Shown piece after piece: positions 22,963 through 34,178 of a stretch of 64,000 nt of DNA (within the stretch, counting starts at the first letter, position 1; every line of letters starts with the position of its first letter). This DNA is from an uncultured Pelagibacteraceae bacterium (GTDB taxonomy: Bacteria; Pseudomonadota; Alphaproteobacteria; Pelagibacterales; Pelagibacteraceae), in contig CACMRC010000001.1 in assembly GCA_902615975.1 (NCBI GenBank), forward strand, positions 172,447-236,446, written 5' to 3'. The notes below the pieces were generated by a model. It saw nothing but the letters and a program-made list of their open reading frames with translations, searched no databases and was not told the origin of the DNA. Made by a program: the position numbers and the translations under genes.

Positions 22963-23895
22963 GAATTTTTCAGCTTCTAATGCTGCCATACATCCCATAC
23001 CTGCAGCGGTTACAGCTTGTCTAAATGTTTTGTCTTTTACATCTCCAGCTGCATAAACACCAGGAACATTTGTTTCTGTTGAGTCAGGTTTGGTAATTAA
23101 ATATCCCTCATTATCCATTTTTAATTGATCTTTAAAAAGTTGAGTAGCTGGATCATGACCAATAGCAATGAATACGCCATCAAGTTTCAATTCTTGAATT
23201 TTATTTGTTTTAACATTTTTAATCTTTATTCCTTTGACATTTTTAGGATCTTTATCACCTAACACATCTTCAACTACAGAGTCCCAAATTATTTCTATTT
23301 TTTTATTTTCCATTAATTTTTTTTGAAGCATTTTTTCAGCTCTTAAACTATCTCTTCTATGGATTAATTTTACTTTAGATGCAAACTTAGTAAGGAAAAT
23401 TGCTTCTTCAACCGCTGCATTACCTCCTCCAACTACAGCAACTTCTTTATTTTTAAAAAAGAAACCGTCACAAGTTGCACAAGCAGAAACTCCAAATCCT
23501 CTAAATTCCTGTTCTGATTTTATATTTAACCATCTTGCTTGAGCTCCAGTAGAAATAATAATGCTATCAGCAGTATATTTCTGACCACTATCACCAATTG
23601 CTTCAAATGGTGAACTTTTTAAATTTACAGATCCAATATGGTCTTCAATCATTTCAGTTCCAACTGCTTTTGCTTGTTCTTTCATTTGATCCATTAACCA
23701 TGGCCCCTGAATAACTTCAGAAAATCCTGGATAATTTTCAACATCAGTTGTCGTTGTTAATTGTCCTCCTGGCTCAGATCCATAAACTAAAATAGGATTT
23801 AACATTGCACGAGCAGCATAAACTGCTGCAGTGTATCCAGCTGGACCTGATCCAATTATTAACACTTTTGTGTGTTTAGTTGGATTTTGACTCAT
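22951..23895 (-). CDS. trxB: thioredoxin-disulfide reductase
   Basis: FAD and NADPH enzyme that keeps thioredoxin reduced. FAD motif GSGPAGYTAAVYAARA (15-30), redox pair in SACATCDGFFF, NADPH motif VVGGGNAAVEEA and the closing FAD motif VYAAGDVKDKTFRQAVTAAGMG are all intact. The length (314 aa) is typical. Transcribed away from the ELM1-family gene across a 21-bp gap. Confidence 0.96.
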   Translation of the reverse strand: MSQNPTKHTKVLIIGSGPAGYTAAVYAARAMLNPILVYGSEPGGQLTTTTDVENYPGFSEVIQGPWLMDQMKEQAKAVGTEMIEDHIGSVNLKSSPFEAIGDSGQKYTADSIIISTGAQARWLNIKSEQEFRGFGVSACATCDGFFFKNKEVAVVGGGNAAVEEAIFLTKFASKVKLIHRRDSLRAEKMLQKKLMENKKIEIIWDSVVEDVLGDKDPKNVKGIKIKNVKTNKIQELKLDGVFIAIGHDPATQLFKDQLKMDNEGYLITKPDSTETNVPGVYAAGDVKDKTFRQAVTAAGMGCMAALEAEKFLSH

Positions 23896-23916
23896 ATGAA
23901 AGCTATATAGTGATTA

Positions 23917-24861
23917 ATGACTAAATTAAAAGGTATTTTATTAACCCAAGGTATGCATGGCATGATAAGCCAGGTAGAAGGTTTGGCTAAAGCTTTAGAT
24001 ATGGATTTTACACACCATAAGGTTGAACTAAATAATTTTTGGAAAATTGTTCCTCCAAAATTAACTCCAATATCACAAAACGTTTATAAAAAAATAAACG
24101 AGTCTGATTTTGATGTAATAGTTTCATGTGGAAGAAAAAGTGTTATTCCTTCAATCCACTTAAAAAGTATTTCAAAAAAAAAAGTTTTAAATATTCATAT
24201 TCAAGATCCAAAGGTAGATTTTAATCATTTTGATTTTATTATTGCTCCCGAACATGATGGAATAAGCGGTACAAATGTAATTAAAACAAAAGGTGCAATT
24301 CACTACTTAACGGAAAATGAAATTGAAGAAAATAGAAGTTATTTAAATTCATATATTAAACAGGACAATAGAAAAGTTTGGTGTTTGATAATGGGTGGTC
24401 CTACAAAATATTATGATTACTCAACAAAAAATATGAAGCATATCTTCTCAATTTTTTACAAACTATTGAAAAAACATGATTTTCAACTTGTGGTGATACC
24501 TTCAATGAGAACGCCATTAAATACAATACACTATGCAAAAGAGTTTTTTGGAGAAAATCACACTGTGATTATGAATGTTGATAAAAAAGCCTATCTTTCA
24601 GCTCTAGCAATTTCAGAAAATATAATTGTTACATGCGACTCCAGTTCAATGATATCTGAAGCTGCTTTAACTGGAAAACCAATTTATGTTGCAAATATTT
24701 TACCGAAAAGAAAGGACATTAGATTTCAGAATTTTAGAAATTTATTCAGAGAATTAAACATTACTAGAAATTTAGGTGAAGAAATTGAAAATTGGAACTA
24801 TCAAAAATTAGATGAAACGAATAGAGTAGCAAAAATTATCAAAGAAAAAATACAACTCTAA
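23917..24861 (+). CDS. ELM1-family (DUF1022) glycosyltransferase-like protein
   Basis: Resembles the alphaproteobacterial counterparts of plant ELM1, a protein named for its role in mitochondrial fission. The sequence has LLTQGMHGMISQVEGLAKAL at the N-terminus, VSCGRKSVIPSIHL, HIQDPKVDFNHFDFIIAPEHDGISG and VTCDSSSMISEAALTGKPI, a layout like GT-B glycosyltransferases (UDP-GlcNAc 2-epimerase/MurG type end). The bacterial function is not established; an envelope or sugar role is inference. Followed by the 2OG oxygenase gene with a one-base overlap. Confidence 0.75.
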   Translation: MTKLKGILLTQGMHGMISQVEGLAKALDMDFTHHKVELNNFWKIVPPKLTPISQNVYKKINESDFDVIVSCGRKSVIPSIHLKSISKKKVLNIHIQDPKVDFNHFDFIIAPEHDGISGTNVIKTKGAIHYLTENEIEENRSYLNSYIKQDNRKVWCLIMGGPTKYYDYSTKNMKHIFSIFYKLLKKHDFQLVVIPSMRTPLNTIHYAKEFFGENHTVIMNVDKKAYLSALAISENIIVTCDSSSMISEAALTGKPIYVANILPKRKDIRFQNFRNLFRELNITRNLGEEIENWNYQKLDETNRVAKIIKEKIQL

Positions 24862-25526
24862 TGTCATTTTTAAACTCAATTAAAAACAATTCAAAAGAAC
24901 ATAATTTTCCATTTAATCATTGGGAGTATAGCGATGCTTTGTCCGAAGAGGCAATTGATGAAATACTTAAAGCTGACATACCTGATGTCAGTAAACATAA
25001 TCTTAACTATGATGGAACAAGAGCAATAGATGGTGGAGCTGCAGAATTTAGAAAAGGTATAGTTTCAGGAGGAAAAGCAATAAAGTTTAGATGTTTTATT
25101 AATAAAGAAAATTCATCTCAATTTCCAAATTTAGTAAAATTTATAAATGAACTTCAGTCTAAAGAAACATATGAAACAATTTCTAAAATGATAAATAAAG
25201 ATTTATCAAATTCATATGTTAGGGTTGAAGTTATATGTGACAGAGAGGGTTTTTGGTTAAAGCCTCATTGCGATATAAAAGAAAAACTTATGTCAGGTTT
25301 AATATTTGTTAATAAAACAAATGAATCTGAAAATTTAGGAACTGATTTTTACAATGAAAAATTAGAAAAGGTTAAGACACTTCCTTACAAACATAATTAT
25401 GGTTATTTTTTTACTAGCGGACCAAATACATGGCATGGTATGGAGAAGAAAAAGATCGTTAAAGAAAGACGATGTATTCAAGTAAATTATGTTACATTTG
25501 AAACTGATTGGAAAGTAAATTCTTAA
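24861..25526 (+). CDS. 2OG-Fe(II) oxygenase superfamily protein
   Basis: 221-aa protein with the double-stranded beta-helix signature: HCD in [13 protein letters not shown] supplies the H-x-D metal ligands, the distal His lies in TWHGM, and the Arg in [11 protein letters not shown] is suited to bind the 2-oxoglutarate carboxylate. The substrate is unknown. Coupled to the ELM1-family gene, so it may modify the same product. Its stop overlaps that of convergent carB by 4 nt (TTAA). Confidence 0.75.
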   Translation: MSFLNSIKNNSKEHNFPFNHWEYSDALSEEAIDEILKADIPDVSKHNLNYDGTRAIDGGAAEFRKGIVSGGKAIKFRCFINKENSSQFPNLVKFINELQSKETYETISKMINKDLSNSYVRVEVICDREGFWLKPHCDIKEKLMSGLIFVNKTNESENLGTDFYNEKLEKVKTLPYKHNYGYFFTSGPNTWHGMEKKKIVKERRCIQVNYVTFETDWKVNS

Positions 25527-28500
25527 ACGTCCTGAAGAGAAGTCACTTCTAATTTTTTTGTTTTTAGTGATCTAATTGCCTCTAAACATGCTTGAGCAGT
25601 AGACATATTTGTACAATATGGAACTTTATTTTTAAGTGTTGCTCTTCTCAATGCTATAGCATCACTTAATCGATATTCAGTGTTTCCACCTCCAGTATTT
25701 ATCACCAATGCAATCTTTTTAGAGTCTAAAATATCTACTATATGAGGAGTGCCACTGCTAACTTTATTAATTATTTTACATTTCATACCATGTTTTCGAA
25801 TATATTCAGCAGTTCCTCTAGTAGCACATAATTTAAACTTAAGTTTAAGAAGTACTTTTGCCAAATCTATTCCTTCATCTTTGTGACTATCTTTGAGAGA
25901 TATAAAAGCTAATCCTTGTTTTGGTAATGAGTTAGCTGCTGCAATCTGACTTTTGGCAAAAGCCATTCCAAAATTCTTATCAAATCCCATAACTTCCCCA
26001 GTTGATTTCATTTCAGGCCCTAACAATAAGTCACTGTTTGGAAATTTATTAAATGGAAATACAGCTTCTTTAACTGCGTACATACCTTTAGATTTGTCTT
26101 TTAAATTAAACTTAGATAACTTTTCACCAGCCATTACTCTTGATGCAATTTTAGCTAGAGGAAGACCTTTTGCTTTTGAAACAAAAGGAACTGTTCGACT
26201 AGCTCTTGGATTAACTTCAATTACATAAATTTCATCTTTTTTTATTGCAAACTGTATGTTCATGAAACCTTTTACGTTCAAAGCTATCGCTAATTTTTTA
26301 GTTTGATTTTCAATTTCTTTAAGAAGGTACGGTTTAATTGATACAGGGGGTAGGCTACACGCCGAGTCTCCTGAATGAATTCCAGCTTCTTCGATATGTT
26401 GCATAATTCCTGCAACGTGAACCTGTTTTCCATCTGATATGGCATCCACATCTACTTCCATTGCATGATCGATAAATTTATCAATCAAAATTGGATTTTC
26501 TTCTGCAGCTTTAAAAGCCTCTTCAACAAATTTTTTAAGTTGATTTTTTTCATGAACAATTTCCATTGCTCTTCCACCTAAAACATACGAAGGTCTTACC
26601 ATTAATGGTAATCCTATTTTATCTGCAATTTTTATTGCCTGATTAAATGTTTTTGCAATTCCACTCTCCGCCTGCTTAAGTTTTAATTTGTTTAATAAAT
26701 TTCTAAATCGGTCTCTATCCTCCGCTAAATCGATAGATGTATATTGTGTTCCTAAAATTGGAAGTTTGTTGTCATGCAAAAATTTAGCAAGTTTAATTGG
26801 AGTTTGTCCACCAAACTGAGCTATCACTCCTATTAGGTTTCCTTTTTCTTGTTCTTTTTTAATTATATTAAATACGTACTCTTCTTTTAAAGGTTCAAAG
26901 TATAATCGATCACTCGTATCATAGTCTGTTGATACTGTTTCAGGGTTACAATTTACCATGATAGTCTCAAAACCTGCGTCTTTTAATGAAAAACTTGCCT
27001 GACAACAGCAATAATCAAACTCAATTCCTTGACCAATCCTATTTGGTCCTCCTCCAAGAATAATTATTTTTTTCTTATTTGATGGATCAGCTTCACATTC
27101 AGAGTTAATTGAAAAATTTCTTTGATAAGTTGAGTACATATATGGAGTAAAAGATTTGAATTCAGCTGCACAAGTATCTACTTTTTTATAAACTGGAAGT
27201 ATTTTAAGAGCTGATCTTTTTTTTCTTACAATTTCTTCAGACGTTTTAGTTAATTCCGAAAGTTTTTTATCTGAAAATCCTATTGATTTTATTTTATTAA
27301 ATTCTACAAAATCTTTAGGAAGTCCTTTGTTTTTTATCTGTATTTCACAATCAACTATCTCTTTAATTTGTTCTAAAAACCAAGGGTCAATTTTAGATAA
27401 ATTGTATATTCTCTTTAAGTTTATTTTTTTTCTAATTGCTTCAGCGACTAGCAATATCTTGTTTGGAATAGTTTCTTTAAGTTTCTTTTCAATTTGCTTT
27501 TTATTTAAATCAAAAATTCTGTCTAAACCTGAAAAACCAGTTTCAAGAGATACCAAAGCCTTTTGTAAAGATTCTTTAAAGTTTCTTCCAATAGCCATTG
27601 CCTCACCTACTGATTTCATTGATGTCCCTAAAGTTGCAGGAGAAGTAGAAAATTTTTCAAATGTAAATCTTGGAATTTTAGTTACTATATAATCTATACT
27701 TGGTTCAAATGATGCAGGAGTAACTTTAGTTATTTCATTTTTTAATTCATCCAGAGTATAACCAACCGCTAATTTTGCAGCCACTTTCGCAATTGGAAAT
27801 CCTGTTGCTTTTGATGCAAGTGCTGATGATCTTGATACACGTGGATTCATTTCAATGACAACCATTCGACCATTTTTAGGATTTATAGCAAACTGAACAT
27901 TTGACCCTCCAGTTTCAACTCCAATTTTTCTTAAACATGCAATGGATGCATTTCTCATTACTTGGTATTCTTTATCTGTAAGTGTAAGAGCTGGTGCAAT
28001 TGTTACTGAGTCACCCGTATGAATTCCCATTGGATCTATATTTTCAATCGAGCAAATGATGATACAGTTATCTTTCTTATCTCTTACAACCTCCATCTCA
28101 AATTCTTTCCAGCCCTCTAAACATTCCTCTACAAGAACTTGGCTTACTGGAGATTCATGCAATCCATTTTTAACAATCTTGAAATAATCTTTTCTAGTTT
28201 TGGCTATTCCCCCACCGAGCCCACCAAGTGTAAAAGCAGGTCTTATAATTGCAGGTAAACCAATTTTTTTTAATACTTTTGCTGCTTGATTATTATTATT
28301 TACGATTTCTGATTTTGGTAAATCTAAACCAATATCTATCATATTTTTTCTAAATTTCTTTCTATCCTCTGCATTAGAAATTGCTTTAGAATTCGCCCCT
28401 ATCAACTCAATTTTGTATTTTTTTAGAATTCCTTTTTTCTCTGCTTCCATTGCAAGATTAAGCGCAGTTTGCCCTCCCATTGTTGGAAGAATTGCATCGG

Positions 28501-28747
28501 GTTTTTCTTTCTTTAGAATTTTTTCTAATACACCTAGTGTAATTGGTTCAATATAAGTTTTATCTGCAACATCTGGATCAGTCATAATTGTTGCAGGATT
28601 TGAATTTATTAAGACTACTTTATAACCCTCATCTTTGAGAGCTTTACATGCTTGTGTCCCTGAATAATCAAATTCACATGCTTGTCCTATAATTATTGGA
28701 CCAGCTCCTACAACTAATATTTTTTTAATATCTTTTCTTTTTGGCAT
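25523..28747 (-). CDS. carB: carbamoyl-phosphate synthase large subunit
   Basis: Makes carbamoyl phosphate from bicarbonate, ammonia and ATP for pyrimidine and arginine synthesis. Two ATP-grasp halves are visible: [20 protein letters not shown] near 15-34 and [17 protein letters not shown] near 563. The C-terminal MGS-like allosteric domain runs from about 940. 1074 aa is full length. Its start overlaps the carA end by 23 nt. Confidence 0.97.
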   Translation of the reverse strand: MPKRKDIKKILVVGAGPIIIGQACEFDYSGTQACKALKDEGYKVVLINSNPATIMTDPDVADKTYIEPITLGVLEKILKKEKPDAILPTMGGQTALNLAMEAEKKGILKKYKIELIGANSKAISNAEDRKKFRKNMIDIGLDLPKSEIVNNNNQAAKVLKKIGLPAIIRPAFTLGGLGGGIAKTRKDYFKIVKNGLHESPVSQVLVEECLEGWKEFEMEVVRDKKDNCIIICSIENIDPMGIHTGDSVTIAPALTLTDKEYQVMRNASIACLRKIGVETGGSNVQFAINPKNGRMVVIEMNPRVSRSSALASKATGFPIAKVAAKLAVGYTLDELKNEITKVTPASFEPSIDYIVTKIPRFTFEKFSTSPATLGTSMKSVGEAMAIGRNFKESLQKALVSLETGFSGLDRIFDLNKKQIEKKLKETIPNKILLVAEAIRKKINLKRIYNLSKIDPWFLEQIKEIVDCEIQIKNKGLPKDFVEFNKIKSIGFSDKKLSELTKTSEEIVRKKRSALKILPVYKKVDTCAAEFKSFTPYMYSTYQRNFSINSECEADPSNKKKIIILGGGPNRIGQGIEFDYCCCQASFSLKDAGFETIMVNCNPETVSTDYDTSDRLYFEPLKEEYVFNIIKKEQEKGNLIGVIAQFGGQTPIKLAKFLHDNKLPILGTQYTSIDLAEDRDRFRNLLNKLKLKQAESGIAKTFNQAIKIADKIGLPLMVRPSYVLGGRAMEIVHEKNQLKKFVEEAFKAAEENPILIDKFIDHAMEVDVDAISDGKQVHVAGIMQHIEEAGIHSGDSACSLPPVSIKPYLLKEIENQTKKLAIALNVKGFMNIQFAIKKDEIYVIEVNPRASRTVPFVSKAKGLPLAKIASRVMAGEKLSKFNLKDKSKGMYAVKEAVFPFNKFPNSDLLLGPEMKSTGEVMGFDKNFGMAFAKSQIAAANSLPKQGLAFISLKDSHKDEGIDLAKVLLKLKFKLCATRGTAEYIRKHGMKCKIINKVSSGTPHIVDILDSKKIALVINTGGGNTEYRLSDAIALRRATLKNKVPYCTNMSTAQACLEAIRSLKTKKLEVTSLQDV

Positions 28748-29921
28748 TTTTTTTCATGTTGTTAATAAATTCTTGAAATAAATAAACACTATCTTGGGGT
28801 CCAGGATTAGATTCTGGATGATATTGAACTGAAAATATTGGTTTATTTTTAAGCTTTATTCCTTCAATAGTATTATCAAAAAGAGACTTATGAGTTACTT
28901 CAATTTTTTTTGGTAAAGTTTCTTCAACTACTACAAACCCATGATTTTGACTGGTAATCTCAACTTTGTCATGAACTAAATTTTTAACAGGATGGTTCGC
29001 GCCTCTATGTCCTAACTTCATTTTTTTTGTTTTGCCACCTAAAGCTAATGCCAAAATCTGATGACCTAAACAAATACCAAATATAGGTAAATTATTTTTA
29101 ATTAGATCATTAATAATTTCTATAGAATATTTCCCTGTTGCAGCTGGATCACCAGGACCATTTGATAAAAATATTCCATTTGGTTTTAAAGCTAAAATTT
29201 TGTGGGCACTGGTTTTACAGGAGACAACTGTAACTTTACAGTTGAAGTCAGAGAAATATCTTAGGATGTTTTTTTTAATTCCATAATCAATTGCAACAAC
29301 ATGAAATGAATTTCTATTATTTTTTTTATATCCAAATTCTTTTTTCCAAGTTTTAAGACCTTTCCAAATATAATTTTTTTGAGTGGAAACTAATTTTGCA
29401 AGATCAAGATTTTTTAATCCACTCCATTTGATGGTAGAATTAGCTAATTTATTAATATTAAACTTTCCTTTTTTTGAATAACTAATTGTGCCTTTGGGGG
29501 CACCTTTGTCTCTTATAAAATTTGTAAGGCTTCTAGTGTCTAATCCAGTAATTCCAACAATTTTATGTTTCTTAAGCCAAGTATCTAAATGCAGGAACGA
29601 TCTATAGTTTGAGGGTGAAGTTATTTCTGAATTAATTATTACTCCTTTTGCCCATATTTTATCAGACTCATGATCTTCTTTATTCGTCCCAACATTTCCT
29701 ATATGGGGAAAGGTAAAGTTTATAATTTGACCCGCGTATGAAGGATCAGAAATGATTTCTTGATAGCCTGTTAAGGATGTATTAAAGCAAACTTCGCCTG
29801 TGGCTTCTCCCTGGTAACCAATTCCAATTCCTTTAAATACCTTTTTATTTTCAAGAACTAAAACGCCTGTGTTGATTTGAGATTTATATTTTGAGTTAGT
29901 TTTTTTTGCTTTTTTGATCAA
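28725..29921 (-). CDS. carA: carbamoyl-phosphate synthase small (glutaminase) subunit
   Basis: Class I glutamine amidotransferase subunit that feeds ammonia to CarB. The N-terminal domain has [20 protein letters not shown]. The GATase domain has [10 protein letters not shown], the nucleophile Cys in [14 protein letters not shown], and His/Glu in [11 protein letters not shown]. The start is TTG at 29921; no nearer ATG is in frame and homology begins about 17 residues in. 398 aa, slightly longer than E. coli CarA because of a Lys-rich N-terminus. Confidence 0.96.
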   Translation of the reverse strand: MIKKAKKTNSKYKSQINTGVLVLENKKVFKGIGIGYQGEATGEVCFNTSLTGYQEIISDPSYAGQIINFTFPHIGNVGTNKEDHESDKIWAKGVIINSEITSPSNYRSFLHLDTWLKKHKIVGITGLDTRSLTNFIRDKGAPKGTISYSKKGKFNINKLANSTIKWSGLKNLDLAKLVSTQKNYIWKGLKTWKKEFGYKKNNRNSFHVVAIDYGIKKNILRYFSDFNCKVTVVSCKTSAHKILALKPNGIFLSNGPGDPAATGKYSIEIINDLIKNNLPIFGICLGHQILALALGGKTKKMKLGHRGANHPVKNLVHDKVEITSQNHGFVVVEETLPKKIEVTHKSLFDNTIEGIKLKNKPIFSVQYHPESNPGPQDSVYLFQEFINNMKKNAKKKRY

Positions 29922-29925
29922 TTAC

Positions 29926-29937
29926 AACTCATGAGTT
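29926..29937. repeat. 12-bp palindrome upstream of carA
   Basis: AACTCATGAGTT is a perfect 12-bp palindrome lying between a possible carA promoter and its TTG start. It would lie at the start of the mRNA leader. It could be an operator, but no regulator is identified and such a palindrome may be chance. Confidence 0.25.
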
Positions 29938-29942
29938 AAAGG

Positions 29943-29971
29943 TTAATACAATAATTGCTTTATTATCGCAA
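29943..29971 (-). promoter_or_regulatory. possible sigma70 promoter of carAB
   Basis: Read on the minus strand, TTGCGA (29966-29971) and TATTAA (29943-29948) are separated by 17 bp, with a predicted transcription start about 15 nt before the carA start codon. Each box matches consensus at four of six positions. In sequence this AT-rich the match is only suggestive. Confidence 0.35.
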
Positions 29972-30046
29972 CAGAGATGTAATATAAAATTGTAAAAAAA
30001 CAATTTTTCTTTTGAAGAATTTTTTCTTTAAAGTAGATTAAAAATT

Positions 30047-30508
30047 ATGTCATTAAAAGAGACCATCGAAAACGAATATAAAAACGCTTTAAAATCAAAA
30101 GATAAAAATAAAATATCAACCTATAGGTTAATATTATCTTCCATTAAGGATTTAGACATTGTTAACAGATCAGGACCAGACAAAAAAGAAACTGATGATG
30201 AAGACATTAAGAAACTTTTAAAAAAAATGGTTAAACAAAGAGCCGAATCGATCGATATTTATAAAAAAAATAATAGAACAGATCTTTTAGAGATTGAGCA
30301 AAATGAATACGATATTTTAACAAGTTTTTTACCAAAGCAGCTTAGCGAAGAGGAAACTAAAAAAATCTGTTCAGATATTATTTCAAAAATTGGAGCAAAT
30401 TCGTTAAAGGATATGGGAAAGGTTATGGGTGAACTTAAAAAAACTCATGCAGACGAAATTGATTTTTCCAAAGCAGGATCAATGATCAAAGAATTGTTGA
30501 ACAAATAA
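30047..30508 (+). CDS. yqeY: GatB/YqeY domain protein
   Basis: Small protein (153 aa) made of the YqeY domain, related to the C-terminal tRNA-binding part of GatB: DEDIKKLLKKMVKQRAESIDIYKKNNR, then SFLPKQLSEEE and DMGKVMGELKK. Its exact role is unknown; interaction with tRNA is inferred from GatB. In alphaproteobacteria it commonly precedes dnaG-rpoD, as here. Its stop overlaps the dnaG start by one base. Confidence 0.9.
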   Translation: MSLKETIENEYKNALKSKDKNKISTYRLILSSIKDLDIVNRSGPDKKETDDEDIKKLLKKMVKQRAESIDIYKKNNRTDLLEIEQNEYDILTSFLPKQLSEEETKKICSDIISKIGANSLKDMGKVMGELKKTHADEIDFSKAGSMIKELLNK

Positions 30509-32283
30509 TGAAATACCCAAAAGAGTATCTTGATGAAATTAAAAATAGGTTGAAAGTTTCAACGGTGGTATCAAAAACTATTTCTTTAAAAAAAAGAGGT
30601 AAAGAGTTTGTAGGTTTATCACCATTCAAAAATGAAAAAACTCCCTCATTTACTGTTAATGATGAAAAAGAATTTTATCATTGTTTTGCAACTTCAGAGC
30701 ACGGAAATATTTTTGATTTTGTGATGAAAACTCAAAATTTAAAATTTGGTGAAGCTGTTAAATATTTAGCTCAATTAGCAGGAATACAGCCATATATGTT
30801 TTCAAAACAAGATGAAGAAAGAGAAAAAAAGTGGAATGAATATAAGTCTATTTTTAATAGTTATGTTGAATTTTATCACAATGAACTTTTAAAAAATGAA
30901 AATTATTCAATTGCTAGAGATTATTTAAAAAATAGATCACTAAGTAAAGATGAGGTTAAAAAATTTAAAATAGGATATATACAGAAAAATCCAAATTTTT
31001 TTGAAAAATTTAAAAAAGATTATAGTGAGCAAACTTTAGTAGAAACTGGTTTGTTTTATTTGGACGAAAAAAAAAATATTTATGTTGAAAGATTTAGAGG
31101 TCGATTAATATTTCCAATCAACAATATCTCAGGTCAACCTATTGCTTTAGGCGGAAGAATAATTGAAAATTTAGATTATCTAGCTAAATATATAAATTCA
31201 CCAGAGACAAATTTTTTTAAAAAAGGATCAAATTTATATAATTTGGATCTAGCAAGAAAACTTTCTAATAAAATTGATCATATTTATCTGGTTGAAGGAT
31301 ACATGGATGTTATAGGTCTCAGCAAAAATGGAATTGATAATGCAGTAGCAAATCTTGGTACGTCTTTAACTGAAAAGCAAATTTTAACTTTAAACCAATT
31401 TTTTGATGATATCATAATTTGTTTTGATGGTGATGAAAGTGGGTATAAAGCTGCTGTTAGAGCAGCAGAAAATTCAATAAAGGAACTGAAACCTGAAAAA
31501 CAGATTTCATTTTTATTTCTGCCAGATAAAGAAGATCCAGATAGTTATGTAAATAAAAACGGTAAGGCTAATTTTGTAGATTTCACAAAGCAAAGCAAAT
31601 TATCAATTCATCAATTTATTTTTAATCATTATAAAAAACAAACTAAAAATAATCCTTCATCGATGGCTATTTTTGAGAAAAAATTAAGAGAAATTGCAAA
31701 TACAATAAAAGATGATTTTATAAAAAAATATGTTTTAGAATATTTTTTGGAAAAAATTACCGAGTTAACACCGTATTCGAACCAAAATAATAAAAGATTT
31801 TATTTAAAGAAAATAAAATCTTTAGAAAGTACAAAAAGATATTTTCAAGAGAGTCAGTCTTTGACTGGTGTTGAATTAAAAGAGTATTCCTTATTATATT
31901 TGGTTATAAATAAATTAGATTTGTTGCAAGCAAATATTCATTTAATTGAAAATATTAAATTATTTACTGAGTTTAATAAAAAAATATTTGAAAAGATTAT
32001 TGAAAAATTGAAATCTAGTTCAAATGTTACAATTCAAGATCTTAATTTGGATGTTCAATTAATAGAAAAAATAAACAAATTTGCTCCAATCAAATATATT
32101 TTAAAAAATCAACCTGATGATGATCAAAAAATAATAGAATTATTAGAAGACATCTCTAGAGATTTGATGAATTATGATCTTGAGTTCAGAATCCAGGAAT
32201 TAGAATCGAAGTTTTCTTTAGATATGAGCGAGTCTACATTTAATGAGTTAAAAGAGCTAAAAAAAAAGCAGAATCTCAATTAA
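30508..32283 (+). CDS. dnaG: DNA primase
   Basis: Synthesises RNA primers for replication. The TOPRIM core is visible (LVEGYMDVIGL near 270, CFDGDESGYKAAVRA near 310), as is the helicase-binding C-terminal part. The N-terminal zinc-ribbon fold is recognisable, but three of the four CHC2 zinc ligands are replaced: GLSPFKNEKTPSF has Ser and Lys where E. coli has Cys and His, and YHCFATSEHGN keeps only one Cys. From memory, other alphaproteobacterial primases show the same loss, so this is a lineage trait rather than damage. 591 aa. Confidence 0.95.
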   Translation: MKYPKEYLDEIKNRLKVSTVVSKTISLKKRGKEFVGLSPFKNEKTPSFTVNDEKEFYHCFATSEHGNIFDFVMKTQNLKFGEAVKYLAQLAGIQPYMFSKQDEEREKKWNEYKSIFNSYVEFYHNELLKNENYSIARDYLKNRSLSKDEVKKFKIGYIQKNPNFFEKFKKDYSEQTLVETGLFYLDEKKNIYVERFRGRLIFPINNISGQPIALGGRIIENLDYLAKYINSPETNFFKKGSNLYNLDLARKLSNKIDHIYLVEGYMDVIGLSKNGIDNAVANLGTSLTEKQILTLNQFFDDIIICFDGDESGYKAAVRAAENSIKELKPEKQISFLFLPDKEDPDSYVNKNGKANFVDFTKQSKLSIHQFIFNHYKKQTKNNPSSMAIFEKKLREIANTIKDDFIKKYVLEYFLEKITELTPYSNQNNKRFYLKKIKSLESTKRYFQESQSLTGVELKEYSLLYLVINKLDLLQANIHLIENIKLFTEFNKKIFEKIIEKLKSSSNVTIQDLNLDVQLIEKINKFAPIKYILKNQPDDDQKIIELLEDISRDLMNYDLEFRIQELESKFSLDMSESTFNELKELKKKQNLN

Positions 32284-32310
32284 ACTGACTAAATTAGTAA
32301 TAGATTTTTA

Positions 32311-32316
32311 TATAAT
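32311..32316 (+). promoter_or_regulatory. possible -10 element upstream of rpoD
   Basis: A perfect TATAAT sits in the 67-bp gap between dnaG and rpoD, 34 nt before the GTG start. No good -35 box is at standard spacing (CTGACT lies 20 bp upstream). It may give rpoD some transcription independent of yqeY-dnaG. Confidence 0.3.
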
Positions 32317-32350
32317 TGACATTATATAAGACCTCTAAACTCAAATTATC

Positions 32351-34174
32351 GTGGAAAGAATTATTACAAAATCATTTGCTAGACTTATGGGTCGAGGAAC
32401 CCATAGAGGTTTTATTACCCATGAAGAATTAAGTAAATCTTTGGGAAAGAGAAATTTATCTGATGAAAATTTATCTCAAGCATTTATTCATATTTTAGAT
32501 GAAAATATTACTTTAGTAGAAAAAAAATCTGATTTTAAAGTTTTAAGAAAAAAAGAAAACTCTAATAAAGAAGAAGGTAAGACAATTGAAAAAAGTGATG
32601 ATCCTATAAGAATGTATTTGCGTGAAATGGGAGGTGTAGAGTTACTCTCAAGGGAAGGAGAAATAGCAATTGCAAAAAGAATAGAAGCAGGAAAAGATGT
32701 AATGTTAATTGCACTTTCGCAAAGTCCAATAACGGCTAAACAATTTTTTGAATGGAATGAACAATTACAAAAAGATGAAATTTTAGTTCGAGAAATTATT
32801 GATATTGATACAAATTATATGGAAGACGAGTCTACAGGACCAAGTGCTAAGCAAAAAAATGCAGGTGAGACAGATAAAGATGAAGGTTCTTCAGATGATG
32901 AAGATGATTTTAATCCTACGCTTGCTGCTATGGAAACTGAAATTAAACCTAAAGTTTTAAAAACAATTAGTGTACTTACGAAAGAATATACAAAGCTTTT
33001 AAAGTATCAAAAAGAAAAACTTGAATGTGTTTTAAATTCCCAAAATTTTTCTCCTTCCAAACAAAAAGGATACGATAAAATTGTAAGCGACATATTGGAA
33101 AATATTAAATCTCTTCAATTATCCCCATCTGTTTTAGAAGAACTTGTTCAAAAACACTATGTTGAAAATAAAAAAATTATTTCTTTAGAAGGTAGTCTTT
33201 TGAGATTGGCCATGGATCACAAGATATCAAGAAATGAATTTATTAAGTTCTATGTGGGAAATGAAATTAATCCAAATTTTAGAAAATTTTTAGATACAAA
33301 CTTGGTTTGGAAGCAATTTTTTATTAAAAATAAAGATGAATTTAAAAATATTCGAGAAAGATTAATTGAGATTAGCAATAAACTTGGAATTTCAGTTACT
33401 GATTTTAAAAAATTGGTAAGTCGAATTCAAAAAGGTGAAAAGGAGTCTAGGATAGCTAAGAAAGAAATGGTTGAGGCTAATTTAAGACTAGTTATATCAA
33501 TTGCAAAAAAATATACAAATAGAGGTCTGCAATTTTTAGACTTAATTCAGGAGGGAAACATAGGATTGATGAAAGCAGTGGACAAATTTGAGTACAGAAG
33601 AGGATATAAATTTTCTACTTATGCTACTTGGTGGATCAGACAAGCAATTACTAGATCAATCGCTGATCAAGCTAGAACAATTCGTATACCTGTTCATATG
33701 ATAGAGACAATAAATAAAATAGTAAGAACACAAAGATTAATTTTGAGTGAATTTGGCAGAGAAGCAACGCCCGAAGAATTGGCTCAAAAGCTTAGAATGC
33801 CTCTTGATAAAGTAAGAAAAGTTTTGAAAATTTCCAAAGAACCTGTCTCACTAGAAAAACCAGTTGGAGATGAAGAGGATAGTAGTTTAGGAGATTTTAT
33901 TGAAGATACAAAAGCATTAGCTCCATTAGAACAAGCAATAAAATCAAATTTAGGAGAAGCAACTACAAAAATTCTTTCAACTTTAACACCTAGAGAGGAA
34001 AGGGTTTTAAGAATGAGATTTGGGGTGGGCATGAATACTGATCATACTTTAGAAGAGGTTGGTTTACAGTTCTCAGTTACAAGAGAAAGAATTCGACAAA
34101 TTGAAGCTAAAGCACTTAGAAAGCTAAAGCATCCAAGTAGATCAAAACAACTTAAAAGTTTCTTAGAAAGCTAA
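32351..34174 (+). CDS. rpoD: RNA polymerase primary sigma factor (sigma70)
   Basis: Housekeeping sigma factor. Region 1.1 lies in the first 80 residues, region 1.2 at [22 protein letters not shown] (about 92-113), then an acidic non-conserved insert around 160-200. Region 2 includes [27 protein letters not shown] and [17 protein letters not shown]. Region 3 is [11 protein letters not shown], and region 4 ends with the helix-turn-helix [23 protein letters not shown]. Start is GTG. 607 aa. Last protein gene of the yqeY-dnaG-rpoD operon; tRNA-Val follows only 4 nt after its stop. Confidence 0.97.
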   Translation: MERIITKSFARLMGRGTHRGFITHEELSKSLGKRNLSDENLSQAFIHILDENITLVEKKSDFKVLRKKENSNKEEGKTIEKSDDPIRMYLREMGGVELLSREGEIAIAKRIEAGKDVMLIALSQSPITAKQFFEWNEQLQKDEILVREIIDIDTNYMEDESTGPSAKQKNAGETDKDEGSSDDEDDFNPTLAAMETEIKPKVLKTISVLTKEYTKLLKYQKEKLECVLNSQNFSPSKQKGYDKIVSDILENIKSLQLSPSVLEELVQKHYVENKKIISLEGSLLRLAMDHKISRNEFIKFYVGNEINPNFRKFLDTNLVWKQFFIKNKDEFKNIRERLIEISNKLGISVTDFKKLVSRIQKGEKESRIAKKEMVEANLRLVISIAKKYTNRGLQFLDLIQEGNIGLMKAVDKFEYRRGYKFSTYATWWIRQAITRSIADQARTIRIPVHMIETINKIVRTQRLILSEFGREATPEELAQKLRMPLDKVRKVLKISKEPVSLEKPVGDEEDSSLGDFIEDTKALAPLEQAIKSNLGEATTKILSTLTPREERVLRMRFGVGMNTDHTLEEVGLQFSVTRERIRQIEAKALRKLKHPSRSKQLKSFLES

Positions 34175-34178
34175 ATCT

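Noticed and set aside
25953..27692. Plus-strand open frames inside carB (91 and 121 codons)
   Set aside because: Antisense shadows of a strongly conserved carbamoyl-phosphate synthase gene.
29987..30006. AT-only inverted repeat as terminator between carA and yqeY
   Set aside because: The stem consists almost wholly of A-T pairs around an A-run in a divergent gene gap, where no transcript needs to end; chance is likely.
30508..30720. dnaG as a decaying gene because of missing zinc ligands
   Set aside because: The frame is full length, the TOPRIM core is intact and, as far as I recall, the same ligand loss is shared by alphaproteobacterial primases.
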